A stretch of DNA of 64,000 nt from Pestalotiopsis fici W106-1 (GCF_000516985.1 NW_006917092.1:4391064-4455063); one strand, 5' to 3'; shown: positions 13,401 to 24,587, counted from the stretch's first letter. Notes: generated by a model from the sequence alone, not told the origin. Program-made: numbers and translations.

Positions 13401-13554
13401 TGCTTCGGAAAATGAACCAGATATGTATTATCTACACGAAATCTATCGGGTATTTCCAACACAATGCTCCCTAAGGACCTTGCTCTCCATCTTTGTTTCA
13501 TAATAAACAAGGTTAAAATCAACCCGCTTGTAATCATCCCAACTTCAAAGCAAA
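10492..13554. other. Intergenic region between the small gene and the desaturase; no gene seen
   Basis: About 3 kb. It contains a GACT repeat (near 12186-12207), GATG/GATGC repeats (near 12345-12374) and A-rich tracts. Several open frames of 60-145 codons exist, but each is low in complexity or shares its stretch with frames on the other strand. The 113-codon frame just after the desaturase stop is probably its 3' UTR. Confidence 0.5.
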
Positions 13555-15381
13555 TCAATGACCGTGGCCAAACGGATCATCACTTTGAGCCAGGACCTCC
13601 TGACACTTGGCCAAGATTGCTGCCTGCCGAGAGACCTCGGCAAGCCGGCCAATGACTTGTTGGTTGCCGCCTACGAAACCATAGAGGGCATATGGTATGT
13701 CGACCTCGTCGCAGAACTCCTGGACGAGCTTTTGGGTTCGACGCAGGTTGTGGCGAGGGATGCGCGGGTACAAGTGATGAATGGCTTGGAATTGGAGGCC
13801 ACCATGGAAGAAATCAAGCCATTGCGGGCAGTCGACGTCCATTGTTGTTCGCAGCATCTTTTGTGGGAACGACTCGTGAGGACCTAAGTCTGCGGTGCTC
13901 ATGGCGAAATGCGACAAGGTGATCTGCAAATGAACAGGCATGGTCACCATGTGGCTGACCATGACGAAAACAAACCGATCCCACCCGGTCGGGATGGACT
14001 TGTACACAATGCCGTAGCCAAACCAAGTCCAGAAGAAGATCTGGCCTGCAAGCTCAAGCCATCTGTGCCACCGAGCCGGGCCCTTTCGGGGCCCTAGGCC
14101 GAGGATGATGTACTCCCACGACAGCCGGTAGAGGTTGAATCGACCAAACAAGAGAATGATATAGTACGTGTACTTTTGAATGCCAATGAAAAACTTGGCG
14201 GCGGCATCGTACTCCATGACCCGATCATAGTACGTCGACCGCAGACTCCCAAGGAGTCGATGAGAGACGGCAAAGAAGGGCATGTGTTCGATGTCTGGAT
14301 CATGCTCGGGCGAGTTGGTGACAATATGATGCACGTTGTGACTGCGCTTCCACCAGCCCAAGGACAGGCCGCCGAGGAAGTCGGCAATGACGATGCCGAG
14401 GGCGGTGTCGACCTGGAAATTGTGTGTGATGCCCATGTGGCCGGCGTCGTGAGCAGAAAAGACCAGCTGATGCCAGAATGCGCCAAGGAGCGCGGCACTG
14501 GTAACATACCAGCCCCAGTGCAGGAAGAGGAGCATCCCGCTAAACAGAAGACTGTACCGAGAAATCTCCACAGCGTATGCCCAATAATTGCATTGATACA
14601 ACCCTTCAGCCTTGATTCTGTGATTGAGCGCCCGATACTTTTGCACGATATTGTCCTGGGTGGAAGAGTCTAGAGATGGGTATCGGTCGAGATCGAGGCT
14701 GACGGCCTGCTTAGTCTGCATGTCTAGATATGTCATTCCATCGTCTTGCTGCTGTTTCTTCTCCTCTCCCTTTGCGCCCTCCTCCGTGGACGAGATGGAA
14801 GACACGGACGCGGCGCGATGGGATCGTCCGGGACCGGCACGGTTTCGCAGCTCGGATTCGTCTTGGTCAAACACGGGAGAAGGGCCACGGGAGCTGGACT
14901 GGCTCGACGTGATCGGGGATGCAGTGGATGAGCCCCGGACATTCTTATTGTAGTCATCTTGGCCGGACTGGCTGGAGTCGTCGCCGTCCTCGTCGTCGTT
15001 CCCGGCTAGTAGCCTGAACTTGCCTCCCTGGATAGGTGGCACGAAATTGACCCAGCGCCCTTGGATTTTGCCAATGCGATAACGCATCATCTGCGCTTTC
15101 GCTTCGGCGGAATGTAATCTACGGGACCGATATTAACGTCACTGAATGATAGGCGTCGAGGGGGAGTGTACAAGTGAAGGCAGTACTGACATTGTTACCT
15201 CGTCCGTGGCGTCTCGGCCTACCATGTGACGAATGGCCTTGTCACCACCAGGGTGGTAGGGAAGCCATGGATCGGCCCTGAGGACGTATTGATCCAGGAT
15301 AAAGATGGACTTGCCCTCAGCTATCAGACCCTCAATCTGTCGCCTGGACATGAGTGGGTACGTTTTCTCTGCCATAGCCAT
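13555..15381 (-). CDS. Delta-8 sphingolipid desaturase (cytochrome b5 fusion)
   Basis: Two exons, 15381-15191 and 15118-13555, giving 584 residues. The N-terminal cytochrome b5 domain has the haem motif HPGG at 43-46. The second haem histidine, H66, lies just after the splice junction, 23 residues on as in the family, which supports the chosen splice. The desaturase domain has the three histidine boxes HDAGH (287-291), HNVHH (324-328) and QAIHH (508-512, the QxxHH type of front-end desaturases), with membrane segments between them. This is the arrangement of fungal delta-8 (E) sphingolipid long-chain-base desaturases, which act in the ER on ceramide bases destined for glucosylceramide. A related acyl front-end desaturase cannot be excluded. 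The donor is GTCAGT, which is less usual. A low-complexity acidic/Ser-rich linker (about 102-193) separates the two domains. Confidence 0.9.
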
Positions 15382-16660
15382 TGTTCAGGTGCTTGCCAGG
15401 CCAGGCCAGGCCGGGTGGCGGGAGAAGGACGTCGGAAGATGAGTAGGCGGAAAGGCACGTATTGAGTCAACCACTTAGGTACGTAGGATGTTGGAATGAG
15501 CGAATAGGTGGTCGAGAGGTTCGTTCAGTCGATCGTGTACGGGTAAATCGGTCGGTCGGTCGGTCAATCACAGCTTTTGCGGCAAGGTGGGAGGGCTTGG
15601 CAATTGTTCGCAAAGGACGACGCGTTAGTCGGTACAAGCGGCGTCACTTGGAAGGAATCAATTCAATTCCATGCAGAGAGAAGAAGAGGTGACGACGTGG
15701 GTTTTTGACTGGACCAAAAGATCAAGGGGAAATGGCAGACGGAAGGAAAAAAGAAAAGAAAAAAACACAGTTGCGAACGAGCGGTGGACGTTGAATTGTT
15801 AGGAGGGACAGTAGATAACAGCCATGTACTCTGTACCTATGTAGGTAGACAAGTATTGAGGTTGGCAGCTAGCAGGTACATATCAGCCAATGGACGTATC
15901 GGATCGAGCCACAACCACGCGGTTCTTGTTCTTGGTGGTGAACATAGCCACAATTAGCTATGGTTTATAGTCACTCTGCAATTTTCTTCTTCTTTTCTTC
16001 AAAATCTGCATATATTAATTATTTACGTACGTTTGGCTACTATTGTATACCATTTTTTTTTTGTTGAAAGTGGTGTACTTGTACAACATGACCCAAGTAG
16101 ATAGATAGGCAGAGAAGCATTAGGTTGAGCTTATAAACTGCTCTGCGGACACATGTGCAGCTTTGTTGAAAAAGGTTGACTGCGATTGGTCAATCTGGTG
16201 GTGACCTGCATCAGTCCCTAAGATAGTCAAGAATTAGCACCACGATTTTTGTTTTGGGGAGGATCTTATACTTTGTGTGATATAAAGGCTTCTACTTCAG
16301 AGCAATGTACCTTATTAGCGATTAATCGGCCATATAGTGTACATACGTCTTGTTGTCCTGCGACTGAAACACATGCGTGCATAGTGATATCTACCTATTG
16401 GTTCGTCACACCAAGACTGATTGCCTTGTCATAAAAAAAAAACCATGAATCAATTACCACCTATCTATTCCGTCCCTAATGACACAAGAAGATTTGCCGC
16501 TACCTCAATTCATCCCTGTCAACACGAGGTTCCATTGGCTCTGTTATTCTTATGCTGGATTTTAATGTACACCTACTACACCTATACACCAAGAGTTGGT
16601 AGGATACAATCTTTGAGTTCCTCGACCCCTCTTACAAACGCCCGGATGCCGTGCGAGCGT
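15382..16660. other. Intergenic region upstream of the desaturase, downstream of LPD1
   Basis: This region presumably contains the desaturase promoter and the LPD1 3' UTR. There is a CGGT repeat near 15549-15564 and a GTAGGTA-type cluster near 15835-15850. No convincing gene is seen. Confidence 0.5.
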
Positions 16661-18472
16661 TTAGAAGTGGATGGCCTTGGAGTAGGTAGCCATGGCGGCC
16701 TCCTTGAATGCCTCGGCCAGCGTAGGGTGGGCGTGGCATGTACGGGCAATGTCCTCAGTAGATGCACCGTACTCAAGGGCCAGGGTAGCCTCGGCAATCA
16801 TCTCACCGGCGTTGGGTCCAATAATGTGGCAGCCCAGTAGCCTGTCGGTCTCAGGGTCGGCAAGCATCTTGACCATGCCGTCCGTGTCGAGGTTGGTCTT
16901 GGCACGAGAGTTGGCGCTGAAGGGGAAGGTGCCGACCTTGTACGGAATGTTCTGGTCCTTGAGTTCCTGCTCATTCTGACCAACCCAGGCGACCTCGGGG
17001 TGGGTGTACATGACTGAGGGAATGACACCGTAGTTGACGTGGCCGTAGCCCTTCTTGATGTACTCAATGGCGGCCACGGCCTCCTCCTCAGCCTTGTGGG
17101 CGAGCATGGGACCGAAGGTCACGTCTCCAATGCAGCGGATGTGCGAGGCCTTGGTGCGGTACTCGGAGTCAATGACGACACGGCCGCGCTCGTCAACCTC
17201 GAGGCCGGCGTTCTCCAGGCCGAGGCCGGCGGTGTAAGGGCGGCGACCAATGGCAACGAGGACGACGTCGGCCTCAATGGTCTCGGGCTTGCCACCCTTG
17301 GCGGCGTCAACCTCGAGCTTGACCAGCTCGCCGGAAGCGTCTCCACTGACGACCTTTGTGCCGAGCTTGAAGTCAATGCCCTGCTTCTTGAGCAGCTTCT
17401 GAGCCTGCTTAGAGATCTCCGCGTCCATGCCGGGACCACCAATCTGGTTCAAGAACTCGACGACAGTAACCTTGGCGCCCAGTCTTGACCAGACGGAACC
17501 CATCTCCAGACCAATGATACCACCACCAATGACAACCATCTTCTCGGGAACCTTTTCGAGAGACAGGGCGCCGGTGCTGGTGATGACGCGCTTCTCGTCA
17601 AACTCGAGGCCGGGGAAGGGCGTAGACTCGCTACCGGTAGCAATGAGGATGTTCTTGCCCGTGACGCTGGTCTCGCCTCCATCGTTCAGGTTGACCTTGA
17701 CGGTGTGCTCGTCGGCGAAGGAGCCGGTTCCCTTGATGTACTCGACGCCGTTCTTCTTGAAGAGGAACTCGATACCCTTGGTGAGGCCGGAGACGGAAGT
17801 CTCCTTAGCCTTCATCATGTTCTGAAGGTTGAGCTTGACATCGCCGACCTCGATACCGCGGTTCTTGGTGTCGTGCAGGATCTGGTGGTAAAGATGCGAG
17901 TTGTTGAGGAGAGACTTGGAAGGGATACAGCCGACGTTGAGGCAAGTACCGCCAAGCGCACCGCGCTTCTCGATACATGCAACCTATATTGGGTTGTGTC
18001 AGAGACGACCTGGTGCCCCGTGGATGGTGTGTATAAATATGTAAGATGGAGAGGATATTTATATACCTTGAGACCTTCCTGACCAGCCTTGATAGCTGCG
18101 ACATATCCTGCGACACCGCCTCCAATGATGACCAAGTCCTTCTCCTCTGCAAGTAATATGTCGGGTCAGCATATCGGTTTGATAGCAAGGGGATTGCTTG
18201 GGTATTTATTGGAGCTTCGAATCATACCAGCTTGGGAGGCGAAACCCCTTCTCCATCGCGACAAAGGGCTGGTGACTGTGGGAAGGCTAGATAGAGCGGC
18301 GCGTCGAGTTAGCTGAGTAACAATCTATGCGCAGCAGCCGAAAAGGCTTGTGGCAGCTGCAAGATGCAAGCCATCGATCGCAGAGAGAACAGGAAAGGCA
18401 ATCGACTTACGAAGACTGGGTGCGGAAGGCCGAGCGGACAGTGGTCCGCGGTATTAAACGAGAAGTCATCAT
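16661..18472 (-). CDS. LPD1: Dihydrolipoamide dehydrogenase, mitochondrial (E3)
   Basis: Four exons, 18472-18411, 18268-18228, 18146-18067 and 17983-16661, giving 501 residues. E3 is the flavoprotein shared by the pyruvate, 2-oxoglutarate and branched-chain dehydrogenase complexes and the glycine cleavage system; it reoxidises dihydrolipoamide with NAD+. Exons 1-2 encode an Arg/Ser-rich mitochondrial presequence ending near [10 protein letters not shown]. The FAD motif IIGGGVAGY follows at about 41-49. The redox disulphide is CLNVGC (C75/C80) in [13 protein letters not shown]. The NAD motif [13 protein letters not shown] lies in the middle. The C-terminal dimer domain carries the catalytic His-Glu pair (H480, E485) in [14 protein letters not shown]. 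Exon 2 is only 41 nt. Two ATGs stand in tandem at the start and I chose the first. The length fits fungal E3 proteins. Confidence 0.95.
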
Positions 18473-18853
18473 TGTGTCTGCGAGGGAGTGACCGGAAGGA
18501 CGCAGAAGGCAGAGAGAGAGAGAGAGAGAGAAGAAAAAGGAAGAAACAGAAGAGGCACGCAACTCGGAGAGAGCAAGATTGAGGGAGAGGAAGTTTCCCT
18601 GTTGTTGAAGTGTACAAAGCAAGATTGATCGACTATTCGATCTGCTATTTCCCGAGCTTCAAGGGTTCGGAGGAATGAATATGCCAAATGCTGTCACTCT
18701 GCTTTGCTTTGCTTTTGGAGTCCTTAGGTTCCTAGATCAATCCAATCGGGCCAGCGAAATTTTGGAGGCCCGAGCTGGGCGCGCCGCCACTGCCCATTGC
18801 CCACTCACACAGCTTTTTGGCTGGGCTGGCTAACAATGTACCGCCGCAGAAGA

Positions 18854-18883
18854 AAGGTAGTCCAAGGTAGTCCAAGGTAGTCG
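18854..18883. repeat. Three tandem copies of a 10-mer (AAGGTAGTCC)
   Basis: Two perfect copies and one copy with a final base change stand head to tail in the LPD1 upstream region. They are too short to be a transposon remnant. Confidence 0.85.
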
Positions 18884-18940
18884 GGTCCAATCCCGTCCGC
18901 CCGTTGTGTTGGCCCCAAAGCAATTCGCTTGCTCGGCTTT

Positions 18941-18972
18941 GGGGGGGGGGGGGTTGGGGGGGGGGGGGGGGG
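18941..18972. repeat. Poly-G tract (13 G, TT, 17 G)
   Basis: Two long G homopolymers are separated by TT and followed by a T run. Their length may be affected by sequencing or assembly error. Such runs can form G-quadruplexes, but nothing here shows a role. Confidence 0.9.
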
Positions 18973-19297
18973 TTTTTTCTTCTGCACCTGGGCCCGCCCC
19001 CCATTGCCCATTTCGCCCGATTACTGGATCTGAACGTCGAGGTCCCGGAAAGAGCCGGCTCAGCGGTTGAGTTGAAGTGCTTACATACCAGATACCCTTT
19101 GAAAGATAGATACATAGTTGACCAGATGTATACATCGAATAATTAATACGAAATATCGCCGAAGCAAATTAACGTGATTGCAAATCTCCAACACTGCCAT
19201 TGGATGTGACTACCTTTAGGTGGGTGTTGTCTCTTGTCAGTAATATGTCTGTCTACCTTGATATCAGTTGCAGTTGCTGTGCAGATTCTTCTTTTTT

Positions 19298-19329
19298 TAT
19301 ATATAGTATATATATATATACTATATATA
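19298..19329. repeat. Perfect 32-bp AT palindrome
   Basis: The sequence reads the same on both strands: alternating TA with one G (19306) and its matching C (19321). It could extrude as a cruciform. It lies in the spacer downstream of the SGD1 stop. Confidence 0.9.
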
Positions 19330-19696
19330 CAAAGAGAGACAGAGAAACGAAAAGACAAAGAGGCACTTGCACCGTAACATTGGGTAAACAGATAAGTATA
19401 GAGATGTATTGGACTTGTCGCTCCCCGAGGTCCACCAGAGATGGAGCGGTGAAAGAACTAATGGTCGCGGCACTTCATCACCTCGAATTACAGATCTCTA
19501 AGCAACCGCGAAGAGAATCTCAGCATGCAACATGGAACTTCAGGTTCCAGATACTGCTACGTAGGTACATAACCAGTCAGAGCCCAGATTTGGTCAGGAT
19601 TAACGCCAGTGCCCGTTCACTCAGTCACCATAACAGCAGTCTCATGCTTGGGTACTGTAGTTGACCAGTTTTGAAAATGTTTATTGCCGACCCTAT

Positions 19697-22336
19697 TTAT
19701 TCCCCCTGCTCGGCTGTAAGTGCGAGTGACGCCTCCAATATGGCATCTGCTTCTTGACACTTCTTTCTGAGCGCCCTTCTCTCGGCTCCCTTCACCAGGT
19801 CTGACTTCTTGACAAACTTGTTCAAGAAGAATTGTATGGCTCTACCCAGCTCGGGGTCGAGGACACCAAATGTTTTTTGCAAAGCAGCCTGGTCTGGTGA
19901 CTCTTGGAGCACCGTAATGAGGAGTACTTCGACAAACCACTGCGTTTTCTCCTGCAAAGCCGCCAGGTTTCGATGCTTGAGAATGTCCAGGCCGAGATTC
20001 CTGTTTGCAACCAGGTTTCCATAAAACTTGCCCACATTGACCACGCAGCGAGTGTCATAGTCCTCGTCCTCTCCGTCCTCGAAATCGTCCCCCGTGTCGA
20101 TGTCCTCGCCCATCTTCCTGAACCGCTGTGTGAGGCATCGCTTGAACTGAAAAGCTACCTCACGATCGCCACAAAAACGGCTGGCCACAAGCCAGTAATA
20201 CTTGTTGAACTCGGCTTGAGCCTCGCCGCTGCGAACAATGACCTCGGGCAGCTCTTTTCTTTGATGTTTGTTGAGCCGCAGCTTCCGCAGCAAGAGCTCT
20301 GCGTTCTCGTAGTCTGTTGCCGAATGCAAGGCAACAAAGATCTGTTGTCTGACCTCGGTGTTGAAGCCCTGCTGCTTTGCGAGCTGCCAAAGGTCCGGTA
20401 TGCCAAGATCATCATCAACAACAAAATCGGCCGCATCATCAACCACGTCGTTTGCTCCCTTTTGGGCATCTCCTTCCTCCTTTTCTCGGTTTCCAGACCA
20501 GCTGGCACCAACAACCCACCACTTGCCGTTCTTGTCGGCATTCTCAATCTCCTTGAGGCCCGCGCCTAGGGGCTGAACCTCGCGGCTACCACTCAATGTT
20601 CCAATGCGCTTCCTGATTTGCGTGCGCATCTCGGCAAGGTCCTTGTTGCGCGCGGCGGCCTTTGACTTGTTTGCCTGCAGATTCCTCATTTCTTCCATCA
20701 TGAAGCTTGTTCTGACCGAAGCACTCTTGAGATCGGCAGGCTTGATGAGATTGATAATCTCCTTGAGCGCATGAGGATCTTCTCGCCGCAAGGATGGGCC
20801 GCACGTCTGTATAATCTTGAGCAAAAGCTCCGTGTTGAGTTCCGAGAGCTTGCCCAGAAAGAGGCGGACGTAGTCAAAGACTAATTTTGCGCCCACGACC
20901 TGCATATTGTAGAGCTCGGCGAGCAGCATTATGAGATGCTTCGAGGCGGCATCCGACTGCTGCCCGGTGGCTCGCTCGTGGTGCTCCTTGAAAACTTGCA
21001 CAAGCCTTTGCACCAGGTTGGCTGAGACGTGGATGCCGAGCGCCTTTTGCGCCGAGGCTACGAAACCAGCCACCATGGTGAAGAAACTGTCAGGCCGTGG
21101 CTCCGGCGACGAGACCAAGGTAATCAAAAGGTCGACCAGGCTAGAGGTGACACTCTGCCGTGGAAACCGGTCGTAGAGACTGGTGAAGTCCTTGAGTATG
21201 CCAAGCATATTCTCGTTGGTAAGTCGATTGATCAAACCTTGTACACGCCTTCGCAATTGCGCATCCACTTCGTCTAACGACTGGCCTTGTTTTCGTAGCG
21301 AAGGTGGCACGTACTTGGCTGTTTGTGTTGTAGGCGCAACGTAGGGATTTTCTCTGACCCGGGGCGCTGAAGCGGTGATGTCGTCGCCATCATCGGAGAA
21401 CCCGCCGAAATCCTCCTCGTCATCAGTAACGCCAGGTCCGACGTCGTCATCCGAGTCCTCATCATCCGAGTAGTCTGAATTCCCCAAATCAGATAGACCG
21501 TCCCCCATTTCTTCATCGTCCTCGTCATCGGAAGCATCAAAATCTTCTCCACTCTCGTCATCATAATCCTTTGTGCGATGACTTCTGTTAACGGAGGCCT
21601 TTGATGCGCTGCTGGCGGTGGCAGCGGCGGCGGCAATGGCTTTTCTCCTCTTTTGCGCAAGCCATTCGTCAGCCTCAGCCTTTCGTTTCCTCTGTGACAA
21701 GGATTCCTGGGTGGTTTCTTCGCCTAGTTCCTCCATATCTCCTAACAAATCGTCCAGGCCGTCCTCGTCGGCCTTGGGCTTCTTGCCCTTTTTGAGTCCG
21801 AGTTTCTTCTCCAGGGCAGCAATCTCGGCATCATCGCGATCCAGTCTCTTGCGGTCCGTCTTGGAGACAGGCGGTGCATGACTGGCAGGCTCATTATCAT
21901 CATCATCCTCCTCTTCTTCTTCTTCCTCATTGTCGTCGCCGAAGTCGGCCCCGTCTTCTTCCTCATCCATGCCTGACTCTTCTTCATCAAAATCTTCTTC
22001 GTCCAGATCCATATCAAAGTCACCCTCACTCAGACTGTCGTCCTCATCGGCAGGGTTGATGATGCGAAGCGGCTTAGAGGACTGCTTTGGCTTGGACGGG
22101 ATGACTGCCGGTTTTGGCGCTCCTGCAGTCTTTGGCCTTGTTGGTTGTGGTGCCCCATACTGCCTGGGAGTTCTGTGAACCTGTTTCTTCTGTACTCTGG
22201 ATGCTTTTCTTTGCTCCTTGCGCGACTGCTGTTGGGGCCCTCTTCTGCTGTTGCCACCTTTGGAGGACCGCGAGTCGGCGCCAATTTCCTTCAGAAATGA
22301 AGCTGGCAGTGCCAGTTTTCCTTGGGGCGGTGCCAT
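19697..22336 (-). CDS. SGD1: SGD1/NOM1 family nucleolar protein (MIF4G + MA3)
   Basis: A single exon of 879 residues. I chose the ATG of MAPPQGKLALPASFLKEIG rather than the in-frame ATG ten codons upstream, because conserved family similarity begins here. The N-terminal third is basic, then strongly acidic (Asp/Glu/Ser blocks near 105-165 and 265-330). A MIF4G domain (about 355-545) begins AQLRRRVQGLINRLTNENM. An MA3 domain (about 640-745) contains WQLAKQQGFNTEVRQQIFVA. Sgd1 in yeast and NOM1 in animals are nucleolar and needed for 40S subunit biogenesis; yeast SGD1 was found as a suppressor of a glycerol-defective mutant. The gene is divergent from SRP14 with a shared upstream region of about 0.9 kb. 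No intron is needed. Confidence 0.93.
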   Translation of the reverse strand: MAPPQGKLALPASFLKEIGADSRSSKGGNSRRGPQQQSRKEQRKASRVQKKQVHRTPRQYGAPQPTRPKTAGAPKPAVIPSKPKQSSKPLRIINPADEDDSLSEGDFDMDLDEEDFDEEESGMDEEEDGADFGDDNEEEEEEEDDDDNEPASHAPPVSKTDRKRLDRDDAEIAALEKKLGLKKGKKPKADEDGLDDLLGDMEELGEETTQESLSQRKRKAEADEWLAQKRRKAIAAAAATASSASKASVNRSHRTKDYDDESGEDFDASDDEDDEEMGDGLSDLGNSDYSDDEDSDDDVGPGVTDDEEDFGGFSDDGDDITASAPRVRENPYVAPTTQTAKYVPPSLRKQGQSLDEVDAQLRRRVQGLINRLTNENMLGILKDFTSLYDRFPRQSVTSSLVDLLITLVSSPEPRPDSFFTMVAGFVASAQKALGIHVSANLVQRLVQVFKEHHERATGQQSDAASKHLIMLLAELYNMQVVGAKLVFDYVRLFLGKLSELNTELLLKIIQTCGPSLRREDPHALKEIINLIKPADLKSASVRTSFMMEEMRNLQANKSKAAARNKDLAEMRTQIRKRIGTLSGSREVQPLGAGLKEIENADKNGKWWVVGASWSGNREKEEGDAQKGANDVVDDAADFVVDDDLGIPDLWQLAKQQGFNTEVRQQIFVALHSATDYENAELLLRKLRLNKHQRKELPEVIVRSGEAQAEFNKYYWLVASRFCGDREVAFQFKRCLTQRFRKMGEDIDTGDDFEDGEDEDYDTRCVVNVGKFYGNLVANRNLGLDILKHRNLAALQEKTQWFVEVLLITVLQESPDQAALQKTFGVLDPELGRAIQFFLNKFVKKSDLVKGAERRALRKKCQEADAILEASLALTAEQGE

Positions 22337-23256
22337 TATGTGGGAGTAACAGATGATTATAGTCAATAAGACTCTTTTTTTTTTTCCTTCCCCAAAATCA
22401 AATAGCCACTATAGTAGCAATCACACGCCACGAGTATCAAATTGCGACTCGAATTAGTGCGTTGGTCGATTTTGGCATATCAGTGGAAAGAAAACGCGCT
22501 GGGCTGGTTTGTTGAAAGTGTAGCAACTGTAAAAATGCCCGTGAAATTTATTTCATGTACATGTCCTCCTCTATGAATTTGCCAATTTAGTCGTTGAAAA
22601 TTTCAGTGGGTCCCAAGGTACATGTCTGATGTGCGAAGTACCTACCTCAAGCTAGATACGTAGCTGTGGCGCAGAGCCTTTATGCAAATTGTACCCAAGT
22701 TGGTGGGGGCATACATGTAATCGGTGCGTGTACCGTCTGGATATTATCTCAGATGCCCAGCAGCAGCAACCTGGAAGTACCTCTGAAGCGAATGGCTGAA
22801 GCCCCCGCGCCCCAGACCGTTTTATTCGTCGGCGGTCACTAACTGGAGGTACGGAATACGTCGCTAAATCCCCCAACTGCACATGTGCGTTTAACCAGGC
22901 TCGCACATCGCGGGGCACTTTTACACGTTGATTGCTTCCTCCCCCCCAGCACCTCGACTAACCATCACGAAAGACGAGGGGGCCTTGGGCATCGTGTGCA
23001 CGTCCTACCGAGATCACAAACCACTACAGTCAGGTGTACTCACTCGTACAGTCGACACACGTCTTTCCTTCCCAGGATCAGCATTGCGTTCTTGTGCGGG
23101 AAACAGACAACAGATACGACAGGGCAGCCTACCTACCTGTATTGCTGCGATCTTTGCTGCGAGGCAGCCACCGTCTCGTTGTCTAGTGGCAAGATCACTT
23201 GTTCGCAAGTTTGCGCCGCGTGTTGAGCGAGGGATATCACATCATTCTTGTGCGCA
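22337..23256. other. Shared upstream region of SGD1 and SRP14
   Basis: This 920-base stretch lies between two divergent start codons and so should carry both promoters. It has a T-rich run directly before SGD1 and a TACCTACC cluster near 22640. No additional gene is seen. Confidence 0.55.
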
Positions 23257-23854
23257 ATGGGTCACCTGAGTAATGACGATGTCAGTTTTCATCTTCCCTA
23301 TAGGCCTCAATCTTCCTGATCAATTCGCCTGCGTCTGACTTGGCTTTTCACAACCATATCCACATCAGTAGTAGCCCTCAGAGCAGCGCGGCTGACCAAT
23401 TGATAGTTCTTCGTCAAGCTCTTAGAGCTGTTCGACGCCCGCAAAGGCAAGGACCACGGTGCCATCTACTTGACCCAAAAGCGATGTACGACCCATGAGA
23501 CTACCCGACTCCAAAGCCCCCCAGAATGATCAATTCTAATTCTAGTCCACAGTGTCATATGGTCAGGACGCCCCGGAACCGACGAGCGCAAACCCGGTAC
23601 CAGACCTGGAGCCATCCAAACCACTTCCCATCCTCATCCGGGCCACCAACGGCAAATCTAAGGAGAAGAGAAAGGAGAATCGCAAGCTCAAACTTTCCAC
23701 TGTGGTAGAGGCAGACGCCCTCCCCGCGTTTTTTGAACGCTATGCCGAGGTGTGTAAGGCTGGCATGACGACCTTGAAGCCGAGAGACAGGAGTAAGAGG
23801 AAGGGCAAGGCGCGGAAGAAGAAGGGTGGCGCCCCCGTCGCCGCAGCAACATGA
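23257..23854 (+). CDS. SRP14: Signal recognition particle 14 kDa subunit
   Basis: Three exons, 23257-23280, 23407-23485 and 23553-23854, giving 134 residues. Exon 1 encodes only MGHLSNDD. Exon 2 encodes FFVKLLELFDARKGKDHGAI and then YLTQKR. Exon 3 carries a domain containing PLPILIRATNGKSKEKRKEN and a very basic Lys/Arg tail before the stop. The product belongs to the SRP9/14 fold. With SRP RNA this subunit makes the Alu domain that slows translation elongation while the ribosome is carried to the ER. The splice junctions (GTCAGT, GTACGA donors) keep phase and restore the continuous family sequence. The length matches fungal SRP14. Confidence 0.93.
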
Positions 23855-24374
23855 TGAGACTCTCGCCGGGGGCGGGGGTTGGAGGGAGAGGGCGTTCGAA
23901 GCGTAGGCGATATACGACAAGCAGCAGCTTGATTTGACTATCCATGGCAGGAGCCGTATACTTTTATGGTCGGCAGTGCTGCCGGCAGCTGTCTTCAGCC
24001 CACGGACCAAGGAGAGAAGAATTAACAACTACGAACTCATCCATATAGCTGACGTTGTTGGGGCTTGGGCTTCTCAGGCTGGCCCATTGGCTGTGAAGTC
24101 TACTCTGGCTGAACCAGCAGGGCTGGCTAACGAGAGTACAGAGTTGATGGCATACGACTCCATGTTCATGGCAAGTTCATTGTGAGCATGAATACACGAG
24201 AAACCAAAGAGAATATTCATATTCAAATCTACCATCCACACTCTACAGAGCGTATCGTGATCATCAGCCGGCTCGCTTGGTGCTATGCCTCGACTTTCCG
24301 CCTTCTCCTTTCCCTCTACGCGCCACCTCAGCTCATTAAACCCACCTGCGATAAATCTCATACCCAAAGGGCCA
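23855..24374. other. Convergent intergenic region after SRP14
   Basis: It holds the presumed 3' UTRs of SRP14 (+) and of the small Cys-rich gene (-). No open frame here looks like a gene. Confidence 0.5.
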
Positions 24375-24587
24375 TCACCCGTCCTCAGCAATATCCTCCA
24401 GCACCTCTCTGATCTCCCGGCAAGCATCACATTCAGTCTTCGTCGGCTTTTTGGGGTTGCCAACCCACATGCACAGGCTGAGCGGACATTCGGTCCCGGG
24501 CTCCTGGCTCTCGCAGCTGGCCAGCTTCTTGTATGCCGTCCACACGCGCTTGCAGTTGGTGCATTTCAGGGGGTGGAGTTCGCACAT
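24375..24587 (-). CDS. Small Cys-rich protein, possibly zinc-binding; function unknown
   Basis: A single frame of 70 residues from the ATG of MCELHPLKCTNCKRVW to the stop. It contains eight cysteines. Two CxxC pairs, CTNC near the N-terminus and CDAC near the C-terminus, suggest a zinc ribbon or treble-clef-like fold. There is no signal peptide, so a secreted effector is less likely than an intracellular zinc protein. The frame is open for 41 codons further upstream, but that part is low in complexity and includes a run of Phe, so the internal ATG is preferred. I do not recognise a named family. It resembles small uncharacterised fungal proteins that begin MCEL and are rich in CxxC pairs. A spliced extension on either side is possible. 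Confidence 0.5.
   Translation of the reverse strand: MCELHPLKCTNCKRVWTAYKKLASCESQEPGTECPLSLCMWVGNPKKPTKTECDACREIREVLEDIAEDG

Larger units (their letters stand above)
18473..19696. other. Intergenic region between LPD1 and SGD1
   Basis: It contains the LPD1 upstream region with an AG-rich tract (about 18510-18545), a threefold tandem AAGGTAGTCC (18854-18883), long poly-G runs (18941-18972) and a 32-bp AT palindrome (19298-19329). No gene is seen. Confidence 0.55.

Noticed and set aside
13220..13558. A 113-codon frame just downstream of the desaturase stop
   Set aside because: It begins at the stop region, has no plausible start context and lies where the 3' UTR is expected.
18941..18972. G-quadruplex control element upstream of LPD1
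   Set aside because: The G runs are real, but homopolymers of this length are often assembly-dependent and nothing ties them to regulation.
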